Below, piece after piece: positions 54,688 through 62,154 of a stretch of 64,000 nt of DNA (position 1 is the stretch's first letter; each line of letters starts with the position of its first letter). The stretch comes from DATAUD01 sp036268455 (GTDB taxonomy: Bacteria > Verrucomicrobiota > Verrucomicrobiia > Limisphaerales > Palsa-1400): positions 34,587 through 98,586 of the forward strand of contig DATAUD010000050.1 in NCBI GenBank assembly GCA_036268455.1, in the 5' to 3' direction. The translations under genes and the position numbers were made by a program. The notes under the pieces are model-generated. The model saw nothing but the letters and a program-made list of their open reading frames with translations. It did no database searches and was not told where the DNA came from.

Positions 54688-55398
54688 TCAAGCCTGCTAA
54701 AGCTCGCTGTAAGCCAGCTTGAACTTGCGTTTAACCCGCTGCCGACCGAAGAAACCTTTAGAAAACTGCGTGGGGCTAAAATGTGGGTTAAAATGAAATT
54801 GGCCCGACCATTCGACGCAAAGTTGACGCGCAAGCTTCCTTTTACTCTGGCCAGCGGGAATGTTGTGCAACATTCCCTTATGGCCCGTGAAGGGGGTTTC
54901 CGTTACTTCGAAAACGACGACTTCCAGGCAGTGGAACTTCCGTATGCAGGGGGAGACATTAGTATGGAGGTCTTTTTGCCCAAAGCGGGATTGGACAAAT
55001 TTCTGGCTACTTTCACGGCGGACAACTTCGCCCAATGGACCGGACAAATGACATGGCGCCGTGGAACGTTGGAATTGCCGCGATTCAAGCTGGAAAACGA
55101 TTACGATCTGAAATCGGTCCTTGCCTCGATGGGCATGCAGGCGCCATTTACGCGGCAGGCGGACTTTAGCGGGATGTCGAGCGAGCCTCTTTACATTAGT
55201 TGGGTCAAGCAAAAGACTTACGTTGACGTCAACGAAGAAGGAACGGAGGCGGCCGCGGTCACTTCGATCGGCGTTGTGGGCTATGCCGTGCGGCATGAGC
55301 CATTTCACATGATGGTGGACAGGCCATTTTTCTTCGCCATCACGGAGCAGAAAACCGGCCTGATTCTTTTTCTCGGGGCGATCTTCGACCCGCGGTGA
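54688..55398 (+). pseudogene. Serpin remnant lacking the N-terminal half
   Basis: The frame is open from 54688 and has an ATG at 54781. The sequence from ARPFDAKLTRKLPFTLASG onwards follows the serpin fold: FRYFENDDFQAVELPYAGGD, YVDVNEEGTEAAAVTS (the reactive-centre hinge) and PFFFAITEQKTGLILFLGAI at the C-terminus. A normal serpin has about 370-400 residues; the first 150-170, including the core helices, are absent, so it could not fold as an inhibitor. The reactive loop is short. An intact earlier copy elsewhere in the genome would be the likely source. Confidence 0.72.
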
Positions 55399-55402
55399 GT
55401 TT

Positions 55403-55750
55403 TCACACTTTTTGAAAAATCATCGCAAGGTCGATGCGAAAAATACGGTTCGCCGCGCGGGAATGGCAGTATCCGGCGATATAAATTCCGCTTTCGGTCG
55501 GATGACGGAAAACCAGGGAGACATTGATCGTCCGAGGCGCTCCCGGCATGGAGCCTCCGGCATAAACGAAAGTGACTTTCTTGCCGGTGAGCATTCCCCG
55601 AATGAACAAGGATACGAGCGGATTATCTGAGGCAACCACGGGAATACGCGGTTGAACCAGCCAATAAAAGAGCCTTTCGCGAGGAAAGCGCTTTGGATCA
55701 ATGCCCGGCTTTGGTAAGTCCAGGCGGAGGAAATTTGGTCCAGTTTTCAT
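55403..55750 (-). CDS. Small WYL-domain-like protein
   Basis: A 115-residue protein. GKKVTFVYAGGSMPGAPRTI, LVFRHPTESGIYIAGYCHSR and NRIFRIDLAMIF follow the pattern of the WYL domain, a ligand-sensing module of bacterial regulators. No DNA-binding domain is attached; the N-terminal 40 residues (WLVQPRIPVVASDNPLV) are not helix-turn-helix-like. It may sense oligonucleotides or act with another protein. It is the last host gene before the tRNA-Leu carrying the integrated element. Confidence 0.5.
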   Translation of the reverse strand: MKTGPNFLRLDLPKPGIDPKRFPRERLFYWLVQPRIPVVASDNPLVSLFIRGMLTGKKVTFVYAGGSMPGAPRTINVSLVFRHPTESGIYIAGYCHSRAANRIFRIDLAMIFQKV

Positions 55751-55824
55751 GCCAGAAGCGTAGCACTAGCGGTTGGACAAATACTGTCCAACCAGAAATT
55801 TTGCGGGAAATTTTTAATTGAGAA

Positions 55825-55909
55825 TGGTGCCCGCGACAGGACTTGAACCTGTACGATGTTACTCACTAGAACCTGAATCTAGCGCGTCTGCCAATTCCGC
55901 CACGCGGGC
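55825..55909 (-). tRNA. tRNA-Leu (anticodon CAG)
   Basis: The minus strand folds as a class II tRNA. The acceptor GCCCGCG pairs with CGCGGGC; the D arm reads TGGCGGAATTGGCAGACGCG; the anticodon stem CTAGA/TCTAG encloses TTCAGGT (anticodon CAG); a long variable arm is followed by the T arm GTTCAAGTC. Discriminator A and the CCA end are encoded. The 5' half up to the anticodon loop is duplicated at 63613-63654, so this tRNA was rebuilt by integration of the element to its right. A -10-like TATATT lies nine bases upstream, within element DNA. Confidence 0.93.
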
Positions 55910-55911
55910 AT
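55870..55911. repeat. Attachment site, left direct repeat
   Basis: A 42-bp sequence inside the 5' half of tRNA-Leu, identical to 63613-63654. Recombination between the copies would excise the element and restore one tRNA. Confidence 0.85.
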
Positions 55912-55953
55912 TCCTGAATATAAGCCACTTACGACTAAACCGCGAATTCGTGC

Positions 55954-55983
55954 TTGACGCTGTGCTAGTGTTTGTGCTACTTT
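55954..55983 (+). promoter_or_regulatory. Integrase promoter (possibly leaderless transcript)
   Basis: TTGACG (55954-55959) and TACTTT (55978-55983) with an 18-base spacer precede the integrase ATG at 55990 by only six bases. Transcription would start close to the ATG, and no ribosome-binding site is present. The two TGTGCTA repeats overlap the spacer and the -10 box. Confidence 0.45.
55961..55979. repeat. Paired TGTGCTA repeats, integrase end
   Basis: TGTGCTA at 55961-55967 and 55973-55979, 12 bases start to start. The same pair with the same spacing occurs at 63460-63478 near the other end. Possible integrase arm-binding sites. Confidence 0.55.
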
Positions 55984-55989
55984 TATCGT

Positions 55990-57210
55990 ATGCAAGCTAC
56001 TGCAACGACATTCAAAGCTGAAAACACGGTTAGCAATGGTCGGCAACATAATTCGACCGCAACATACAAGAAGGTGCTGGACAAGCGCAAGCACGCAATT
56101 AGGGGCCTTTGGGAACGCAATGGACGGTATTACGCGCAAATCAGCGTTGAGGATGCTGTGACAGGCGTAAAACGCGTTAAACGGGTGCCGTTGGAGGGCG
56201 CGGCCACGAATGCTCAAGCGGTCGCGAAGTTTCAGGAATTGCTTGTCCAGCGAGCCAAAGGGACCCTGCCGGTCCTCCACAGAACGCCAAAATTTGTGGA
56301 TTACGCGGAGCAATATTTCCAGTATTACGAGCAAGTAAAGGATGCCAAACGAGCGAGCACGCTTTATACGGAGCGTATCGCCATCAATCATTGGTCTGAG
56401 CATCTGGGGCAAGTGCGCTTGGACAAAATCACGAGGGCGCTGGTGAACGGTTACATTGCGAAGCGGCAAGCCCTAGGCATGACCGGGCGAACCGTGAATC
56501 TTGAAGTGACCTGCTTTCGCAACGTAATGAAACGTGCAATCGATGACAATATCATCCAGCGTCTTCCGACGGAGAATTTGCGGCCGCTTAAATGGACTCC
56601 AAAAAAGCGGGAACTTGTGACACCTGCGGAAATTGAAAAACTTTGTGATAGCGCGTTAAAAACGTCACGAAATGGACAAGAGTTTTCGGATTACATTCGA
56701 CTGATGGCATATTGCGGGGCGCGTATGTCGGAATCGCTTCGGCTCAGGTGGTCGGACGTGGACTGGAACCAGCGGCAATTGACGATTGGTTCGGATGGCC
56801 TGTCCAAGAATCATAAAGCGCGGGTCGTCGATTTCAACCCACAGTTAGAAGCTGTTTTGAAGGATATGCTGTCACGAAAAGCGCCGGATACGGCGTGGCT
56901 TTTCCCTTCGCCTCAGCGTGGCGGCGGAGACCGTGCGGCGAAAACGTTTCGGGAGTCCTTGCTGATCGCTCGGAAGGAAGCCGGGGTGCCGAAATTCGGA
57001 TTTCATGACTGCCGACATTTTTTTATTTCGATGTGTGTGATGTCCGGAATCGACTTTATGACGATTGCCAAGTGGGTGGGGCACCAGGATGGCGGAATCC
57101 TAATAGGCAAGGTTTATGGGCATTTGTCGAACGAACACGCCCAATTGCAAGCGCAACGGGTCAACTTCGGGCCTTCAGTGCTTCCGCCGATGGTCGCTTT
57201 GCGGAATTAA
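55990..57210 (+). CDS. int: Tyrosine recombinase (integrase)
   Basis: A 406-residue phage-type integrase. The N-terminal region has an arm-binding-type beta domain, and the core-binding SAM-like domain is FVDYAEQYFQYYEQVKDAKR then LTRALVNGY-like helices. The catalytic residues are present: Arg in YCGARMSESLRL, HDCRHFF (His-x-x-Arg), His in KWVGHQDGG and the nucleophile Tyr in IGKVYGHLS. It inserts and excises the element at tRNA-Leu. The ATG at 55990 follows the promoter directly. An in-frame ATG at 55972 lies in the promoter and is unlikely. Confidence 0.92.
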   Translation: MQATATTFKAENTVSNGRQHNSTATYKKVLDKRKHAIRGLWERNGRYYAQISVEDAVTGVKRVKRVPLEGAATNAQAVAKFQELLVQRAKGTLPVLHRTPKFVDYAEQYFQYYEQVKDAKRASTLYTERIAINHWSEHLGQVRLDKITRALVNGYIAKRQALGMTGRTVNLEVTCFRNVMKRAIDDNIIQRLPTENLRPLKWTPKKRELVTPAEIEKLCDSALKTSRNGQEFSDYIRLMAYCGARMSESLRLRWSDVDWNQRQLTIGSDGLSKNHKARVVDFNPQLEAVLKDMLSRKAPDTAWLFPSPQRGGGDRAAKTFRESLLIARKEAGVPKFGFHDCRHFFISMCVMSGIDFMTIAKWVGHQDGGILIGKVYGHLSNEHAQLQAQRVNFGPSVLPPMVALRN

Positions 57211-57220
57211 ACAGGCCAAA

Positions 57221-57266
57221 ATTCTGGCTGGATGGACAGTCTTTGTCCATGCAGATGTGCCAGAAT
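57221..57266. other. Nested perfect inverted repeat after the integrase gene
   Basis: Outer arms ATTCTGGC (57221-57228) and GCCAGAAT (57259-57266) enclose inner arms ATGGACA and TGTCCAT with a five-base loop. There is no T-run, so it is not a typical terminator. It sits just before the ATG of the next gene and may regulate it or fold in single-stranded DNA. Confidence 0.6.
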
Positions 57267-57274
57267 GCCACGTT

Positions 57275-57991
57275 ATGGAAGACAAAACGTGGTACCAAAG
57301 AGTATTTGAAACGCTGTCCTTTCTGTGCCCTTACGCGGCAACCGACATCGATCCTGACAAAGAACCTGCCTGGGTTACAAACGTCCTAAAGCAGTTGGTT
57401 CAGCAAGTAATGCCTGCCGTCGCGGCGAAATCGCATGAAGTGACGCCGCGACGCCTAGGAAGGCTGCTGGGGCAGGAGCAAGCTAACTGGACGGCGATTG
57501 CAAACGCAGCCACAGGCATCGATACGGCTGAAATCAGGGCCAAAGGAGAAGCAATGATGGGCCAACTCGAAGCGCATCGTGAAAACCCGGCGGCGGCAAG
57601 CGCATTGCAGGCGGTTGAATTTGTGGGGAATTGCCTTCAATCCATTGGACCGTTGCTTGAACTGCGAACCAGAATCAGTGCTGATGCTCTGGTCTCGGCG
57701 TGGTGTCAGCCCGACGGACGGGAATGCCTGGCCTTCTTCCAAGGGATTGTTGAGGGTTTGTCAAAACCCGGTCTTCCATCGCGATTTACAGATGCAACAC
57801 CAATTTATCAGAGGTTATTGTTTCATCGGAAAGAAGTCGGACAGCTCAAAAGCGTCCGGGAGCTTCGGGAATTCCTGTTTGCACGTGGCCTGACTGGTCA
57901 ATCCCTGGGCGAACCGAAACGCCTCGAAAAGCTCTGCCAAAGAATCGGGCTTACATTTTCTGAGCCGGGACGCCCAAAGCGTACCAACTAA
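57275..57991 (+). CDS. Element protein of unknown function
   Basis: A protein of about 238 residues if it starts at 57275. It is mostly helical with a conserved-looking block TPRRLGRLLGQEQANWTAIA, several Trp and Cys, and a basic end (SEPGRPKRTN). I recognise no family. No signal peptide or membrane helix is visible. The frame is open upstream to 57116 within the integrase gene. It lies between integrase and excisionase and ends directly before an intrinsic terminator, so it probably shares the integrase transcript. A regulatory or immunity role is possible but unsupported. Confidence 0.5.
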   Translation: MEDKTWYQRVFETLSFLCPYAATDIDPDKEPAWVTNVLKQLVQQVMPAVAAKSHEVTPRRLGRLLGQEQANWTAIANAATGIDTAEIRAKGEAMMGQLEAHRENPAAASALQAVEFVGNCLQSIGPLLELRTRISADALVSAWCQPDGRECLAFFQGIVEGLSKPGLPSRFTDATPIYQRLLFHRKEVGQLKSVRELREFLFARGLTGQSLGEPKRLEKLCQRIGLTFSEPGRPKRTN

Positions 57992-57993
57992 TT

Positions 57994-58027
57994 CCGACAG
58001 AGTAAGTCTTCGGCCTGTCGGTTTTTT
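57994..58027 (+). terminator. Intrinsic terminator of the integrase unit
   Basis: A 7-bp stem CCGACAG/CTGTCGG followed by TTTTTT, three bases after the preceding stop codon. It separates the integrase unit from the excisionase/Rep unit. Confidence 0.75.
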
Positions 58028-58056
58028 GCCGTGTCGTCACCGCCTACGGTGGCGGC

Positions 58057-58311
58057 ATGGAAACGACATTTAATCTCAATACCGGGCCAGCGCGGGCCAT
58101 TATCAGCCTGCAACAATGGCTGGCGGATGTAGGCGTTACCGCCTGCACTGCTTGGCGCTGGCGTAAAAAAGGTTGGCTCAAAACAATCAACATCTGCGGA
58201 CGGCAATATCTCACTCAGGAAGCAATCGAGGAATTCAAACGCCGCGCGACAGCGGGTGAGTTCGCGCAAGTCCACAAAGCGCCTACTCGACCCAAGGAGC
58301 GTGCCCTGTGA
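58057..58311 (+). CDS. Excisionase-like helix-turn-helix protein
   Basis: An 84-residue protein of the MerR/excisionase fold: LQQWLADVGVTACTAWRWRK is a helix-turn-helix, followed by a wing (GWLKTINICGRQYLTQEAIE). Such proteins bind element ends and turn the integrase reaction toward excision, or regulate Rep. GGTGG precedes the ATG. The stop shares bases with the GTG of the Rep gene (GTGA), so the two are coupled. Confidence 0.7.
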   Translation: METTFNLNTGPARAIISLQQWLADVGVTACTAWRWRKKGWLKTINICGRQYLTQEAIEEFKRRATAGEFAQVHKAPTRPKERAL

Positions 58312-59660
58312 GTTCCACCTTTTGGGGAAACCCGATAAGAAACGTAAGCCAAGGAGGTGGGGCTTCATTGCCGTTTTCCGGTGGGGACGAGCGGAGCGAG
58401 CCGGAAAACGCTGACTATGGGAATGGAAAGCAAGAAAAAGACGGCGGCAATCCAAAGCGAGGTGAGGCGGAAAGCGACCCATCAAGCAACCCCTCCGGTT
58501 CACTAACAGTTGCTATACTTGACGGTAGCACGGGGCCGGGGCGGAGCGGCGCGTCAGCGCCGCCCGCCTCGGCCCTTACTTGTCTAAATAGCAATAGCTG
58601 CACTGAAAAGAGAGAATTCAAGCAGGAACGGCTGACGCCATTTCGCAGAAAGAGCCGACTGCGGCTGATTATTGCGGTGGAATGGATGGTAAGAAAATAC
58701 GGTCTCAACCACGTCGGAATGTTGACCTTAACTTTCGGCGTGCTTGGCAGCGGAAGGGGTTCGGAAGAAACGCGGGTATTGCGCGAGAAAGCGAAGGACT
58801 TGGACTTCGTCCAAAAGCGCTGGCATTCGTTTGCAACGCATATCATTTCTAAGCGGTATAAGGACTGGGTTTGTGTTCTTGAAACGCACAGGGACGGCGT
58901 GTGGCACTTCCATGTGGTCGTGGCAACGAAGATGGACATTCGGACGGGCACGGACGTTGAAACGCTGTCCAACTACAGTCTGCCTGCATGGGTACGAAAC
59001 AGGAAACAGCTTCGAAGCAAGGTTTTGGCGGCGGAATGGACGGAATTGCGCAAAATCTGCTGCGAGTATCATTTCGGACGCAGTCAACTGCTTCCGATTA
59101 GGAAGAACGGGGAAGCGCTGGCGTGTTATGTGGCGGGTTATCTCTCGAAGTCCCTGGGAAAGGTCCCTGTGGGGCGCAAATCGCGCTTGGTGCGTTTCTC
59201 AAGGAATCTGAGCCGGAACATTTCCTTGCGGTTCTCGCCGAACACTCTTGGCAATTTGATTCATCGAACACGTCTCAAGCTCGCGGCATCGATGCTGCAT
59301 TTTGATGGGTTCGACGATTTTGAAGATTATTTCGGCGCACGGTGGCATTATTTCCTTGGCGGGATCATCGCCACGATTCCGGTGCCGTTTGTCTTTGTGA
59401 AAGGCCAGTTTGAAAGCGGAATCGCGGCAAAGCTTCTGAATGAATTCGCGGCGAACCCGTACCCGTATTTGGATGAGGCTGCACGAAAGAAAATGGACAC
59501 GGCACAATCGGATTTGGTGCGCAAGTTTGGAGAGTTGGCCTTGGATGAATCCGCACAAGCGCGGTATGACGAATGGGAACGCCAAAGGAGCGAAGCGGAA
59601 CCGTTGCCAGAGGCAAATTCGCAGGCATTTTTATTCGATGACACCAACCAGCCGTTTTAA
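58308..59660 (+). CDS. HUH-type replication initiator (Rep)
   Basis: A protein of up to 450 residues with the signatures of rolling-circle initiators. Motif 1 is HVGMLTLTF. Motif 2 is GVWHFHVVVA, with the HUH pair His200 and His202. Motif 3 is CYVAGYLSKSLGK, with Tyr274, Tyr278 and Lys281. It would nick one strand at the origin and stay bound to the 5' end. Residues 1-105 are low-complexity and are encoded by DNA with two very strong hairpins; this part may not be protein, in which case translation would start near 58680. The C-terminus has a helical domain rich in acidic and aromatic residues. Confidence 0.72.
   Translation: MSSTFWGNPIRNVSQGGGASLPFSGGDERSEPENADYGNGKQEKDGGNPKRGEAESDPSSNPSGSLTVAILDGSTGPGRSGASAPPASALTCLNSNSCTEKREFKQERLTPFRRKSRLRLIIAVEWMVRKYGLNHVGMLTLTFGVLGSGRGSEETRVLREKAKDLDFVQKRWHSFATHIISKRYKDWVCVLETHRDGVWHFHVVVATKMDIRTGTDVETLSNYSLPAWVRNRKQLRSKVLAAEWTELRKICCEYHFGRSQLLPIRKNGEALACYVAGYLSKSLGKVPVGRKSRLVRFSRNLSRNISLRFSPNTLGNLIHRTRLKLAASMLHFDGFDDFEDYFGARWHYFLGGIIATIPVPFVFVKGQFESGIAAKLLNEFAANPYPYLDEAARKKMDTAQSDLVRKFGELALDESAQARYDEWERQRSEAEPLPEANSQAFLFDDTNQPF
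58372..58410. other. Perfect 10-bp inverted repeat inside the 5' part of rep
   Basis: Arms CGTTTTCCGG and CCGGAAAACG flank a 19-base loop. Candidate initiator-binding or origin hairpin. Confidence 0.6.
58533..58575. other. GC-rich 19-bp hairpin inside the 5' part of rep
   Basis: Arms GGGCCGGGGCGG-AGCGGCGC and their near-complement pair over about 19 positions with one G-T pair and one bulged A, closed by the tetraloop GTCA. Its strength is unusual for coding DNA. A candidate double-strand origin or nick-site hairpin of the HUH Rep. Confidence 0.62.
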
Positions 59661-59873
59661 AGTAGCGCGAAGCGTTTTGAAAGCCGCGCGGATTTGGAGC
59701 GCAGAGGCCCTGTCTGACTCCTCGCTTGCGAGGACACGCTTTTGCGTTTTCACAAGCTGACATCCTAAAAGCCGGTTTTGTTTTTGAAATTTTTTGCCGT
59801 AGGCAGAAATAGACCTTGCGTTTGAGGCGGTAATATGCTCAAAAGAAGGCAGTTCTTTAAAAGTTAAAATTCG

Positions 59874-60059
59874 CGTAGCTTTTGGCAGCTACGAGTCTTT
59901 CTGGAAAAACCGACCAACTCAGCCTGTGAGGCTGAGAAATAAGTTTCTGCGAGATGCAAAGGCCAAGGCACGCCCGAATGGGCGCCGCCTTGCGTGCATC
60001 TTGCAGGGGCGCCTTGGTCGGTGCCTTCCAGAGAGGCGCGCGGGTGTGCGCCTTTCTGG
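59874..60059. ncRNA. Row of five stem-loops upstream of the protease gene
   Basis: The 442-base gap between rep and the protease (59661-60102) contains five consecutive hairpins. These are CGTAGCT/AGCTACG at 59874-59893; CTCAGCC/GGCTGAG at 59918-59936; a three-part stem GATGCA..TGCATC with CAAGGC/GCCTTG and CGCCC/GGGCG at 59953-60000; GGCGCC/GGTGCC at 60008-60025; and a 12-bp stem from CCAGAGAGGCGC at 60028-60059. A GGAGGA ribosome-binding site follows. It could be a structured 5' leader or a replication origin; I do not recognise a known riboswitch. The rest of the gap (59661-59873) shows nothing clear. Confidence 0.5.
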
Positions 60060-60077
60060 TTTCTGGAGGAAAGCAAT

Positions 60078-60179
60078 ATGCCAAGAAATAAAGTTCCAAA
60101 GTATGAAAAGCCCCAAACACGGAATCCTTACGGCGGGCGTGCTGCTGCTCGCGTCTGTCGCGCACACGTTCGGAATTGA
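60078..60179 (+). CDS. Short basic ORF with the best ribosome-binding site, overlapping the protease start
   Basis: GGAGGA at 60065-60070 stands seven bases before ATG 60078, which opens a 33-codon frame (MPRNKVPKYEKPQTRNPYGG, then Arg/Ala-rich). The protease start at 60103 is in the +1 frame, lies inside it and has no ribosome-binding site of its own. Either this is a leader peptide, or a +1 shift near TATGAAAAG joins it to the protease signal peptide, or a base is missing in the sequence. Confidence 0.35.
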   Translation: MPRNKVPKYEKPQTRNPYGGRAAARVCRAHVRN

Positions 60180-62151
60180 AGGTCTGACGTTATCCTTACA
60201 ATGCAGCAATGTAGTATTGTCTTGGCCAAGTACCCCCGGCCAGAATTATATTGTTCAATATCGACCAACTCTTGACCAAAGCACCCCTTGGGAAACGCTG
60301 ACATCGTCTTGGGCAGCAGACCCGACAACAAACATAACTTATTTCGTTCACTCAAACATTGTTCAAAATCCGAATTGCGGAGGTGAGGGATTCGACATGA
60401 TGGCTGAACAAGGGGCAGCTTCTCTTGCGCCGGAAGTGGCTTCCGAATCTCTGGCAATACCGATGGTAATGCCCGCAAACGGCGAAGGTATTGCCGCGCC
60501 ACTGATTATTTATCCGCCCGGTTTTAATTTGTCCGGTTTCGTCGTTTTTAACCCTTCTACTGGCGAATGGGTGTCTGGCAAAGGATATAAGGTTAAATCC
60601 CAAGGCACAGACGGCGCGAGTCCCGATGTGCCGGGCCCAGGCGGCGATGGCGGTGGAGACGGAGGCGGGGTGACAAATGCGCCGGCACCTGCCCCGGGAT
60701 TTTATGAGGTCGTGCAAGATGGCGTACGAATTTCAAATGGGAGTATGGAAGCATTAACAAACGGTGTGGTATCCAATTCCATCGACATTGCTTTCGAGGC
60801 CGGAAATGCAGCGAATGATGGAACTGGAACTAACGTCGCGGGAAATCTTGATTCGGCAATGCTTGTAATTGACGGGACCGAATATGCTGGTGACGGCGTA
60901 ATCGAGTGGCCGCAACAAACGTCCCCTTGGACACTTAACTTTGATTCTGCTTACCTGCAAAATGGTAGTCACACTTTACAAATCGAAGTCTCTTGGAAAA
61001 ATCCAGATAGCACCGATAACAATTACCAATATTTCACACGCTACAGCGATCCTGTTTCGATTGTAGTATCTAACCAAATTTTTTATCCAAATTGGGAGCC
61101 GGAAGTGGGAGAATTGGGGATTTCCGCTTACTTCTTGCAAACAGTATTCACGAACGTTCCTTGGACAATTGATATTTATGATGTGAACAGTAATTTGGTG
61201 CAAACTTTAACAAATATTACGACTGATGGGAGCATCAGCGCTTACTGGAACATGGTGGATAACAATGGGGTCACTCGAACAAACGCTGATCTCGACCCTG
61301 AATTCGATGCCATCGTTACCGTTTATGATGCACCGACTACAAAGCATACGCCGAAGAAGAAGCAGAGGAAGAATAACTGGCCTGCGCACGGTGTATGGAC
61401 TGTAGCGTATCAGGATTTTTTCAAGTTTGAGTACAGCGCGAATAATCTGATGCAAAATACAATAAATTCCTATGCTAATACGGCGGCTCAATTTGGAGGC
61501 TATTATCTTTACTATCCTCCAGCTGGCCAAACGAATGATATAGGCCAGACGTACCCCATGCGTTATCAGAAGACGAACCATTTCGACGCGAGCATTACCT
61601 CTGCGGCTCTCGCCTTGGACAGTCAGCTACTAGAGAGCTTCTTGACTAATTCCAATTCGAGGAATTTCTTTTTTGATGGCCACGGCAACGGGTCGTCCCT
61701 CGCTGGTATTGCTTCGGGGACGTTACAATCCATTATCAAACAGCGCTATCGGTTCGTAATGATTGATGCGTGTTCAAGCGCAACAGGGGATGTGGACAAA
61801 GCATTCGGCATTAATGGCCCTGGAACATTCCCAGGGACGTACTACGAAAGCACTGGAATTCGACCTGCCGCCTATTGCGGCTACTCGCGAGATGTGTTTT
61901 ATGCGGTCGGTGGTCCGGTAACCCACAACGGCGTGACGTATGACGATACGATTCCGGATGACGTGCCTTATTTTATTAGCAATTTTCTGTTCTATTGGAA
62001 CCTTGAGAACGTAGGATTGCTGGACGCAATTAACGACGGCGGACAAAATCTTTCCTCTGTGGGAGGCCAGTATCGCGAGGACTATTGGAAGGTCTTTGGT
62101 TATAATGAGTTAGGCATTGACCAAGTCAACCACGGTACAGATACATGGTGA
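60103..62151 (+). CDS. Secreted caspase-like (clan CD) cysteine protease with Ig/FN3-like modules
   Basis: A 682-residue protein. A signal peptide (KHGILTAGVLLLASVAHTFG) is followed by an FN3-like module (VVLSWPSTPGQNYIVQYRPT), a Gly/Asp-rich linker, and two beta-sandwich domains (FDSAYLQNGSHTLQIEVSW; IDIYDVNSNLVQTLTNITT). The C-terminal part has a caspase/clostripain-like core: His527 in FFFDGHGNGSSL and Cys557 in FVMIDACSSATG, the usual order of the dyad. It would cleave proteins outside the cytoplasm; specificity is unknown. It is the largest gene of the element. Confidence 0.68.
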   Translation: MKSPKHGILTAGVLLLASVAHTFGIEGLTLSLQCSNVVLSWPSTPGQNYIVQYRPTLDQSTPWETLTSSWAADPTTNITYFVHSNIVQNPNCGGEGFDMMAEQGAASLAPEVASESLAIPMVMPANGEGIAAPLIIYPPGFNLSGFVVFNPSTGEWVSGKGYKVKSQGTDGASPDVPGPGGDGGGDGGGVTNAPAPAPGFYEVVQDGVRISNGSMEALTNGVVSNSIDIAFEAGNAANDGTGTNVAGNLDSAMLVIDGTEYAGDGVIEWPQQTSPWTLNFDSAYLQNGSHTLQIEVSWKNPDSTDNNYQYFTRYSDPVSIVVSNQIFYPNWEPEVGELGISAYFLQTVFTNVPWTIDIYDVNSNLVQTLTNITTDGSISAYWNMVDNNGVTRTNADLDPEFDAIVTVYDAPTTKHTPKKKQRKNNWPAHGVWTVAYQDFFKFEYSANNLMQNTINSYANTAAQFGGYYLYYPPAGQTNDIGQTYPMRYQKTNHFDASITSAALALDSQLLESFLTNSNSRNFFFDGHGNGSSLAGIASGTLQSIIKQRYRFVMIDACSSATGDVDKAFGINGPGTFPGTYYESTGIRPAAYCGYSRDVFYAVGGPVTHNGVTYDDTIPDDVPYFISNFLFYWNLENVGLLDAINDGGQNLSSVGGQYREDYWKVFGYNELGIDQVNHGTDTW

Positions 62152-62154
62152 GGG

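Noticed and set aside
59831..59837. TAATATG as a HUH nick site
   Set aside because: It resembles the nonanucleotide of CRESS replicons only in part, is not in a hairpin loop and can occur by chance.
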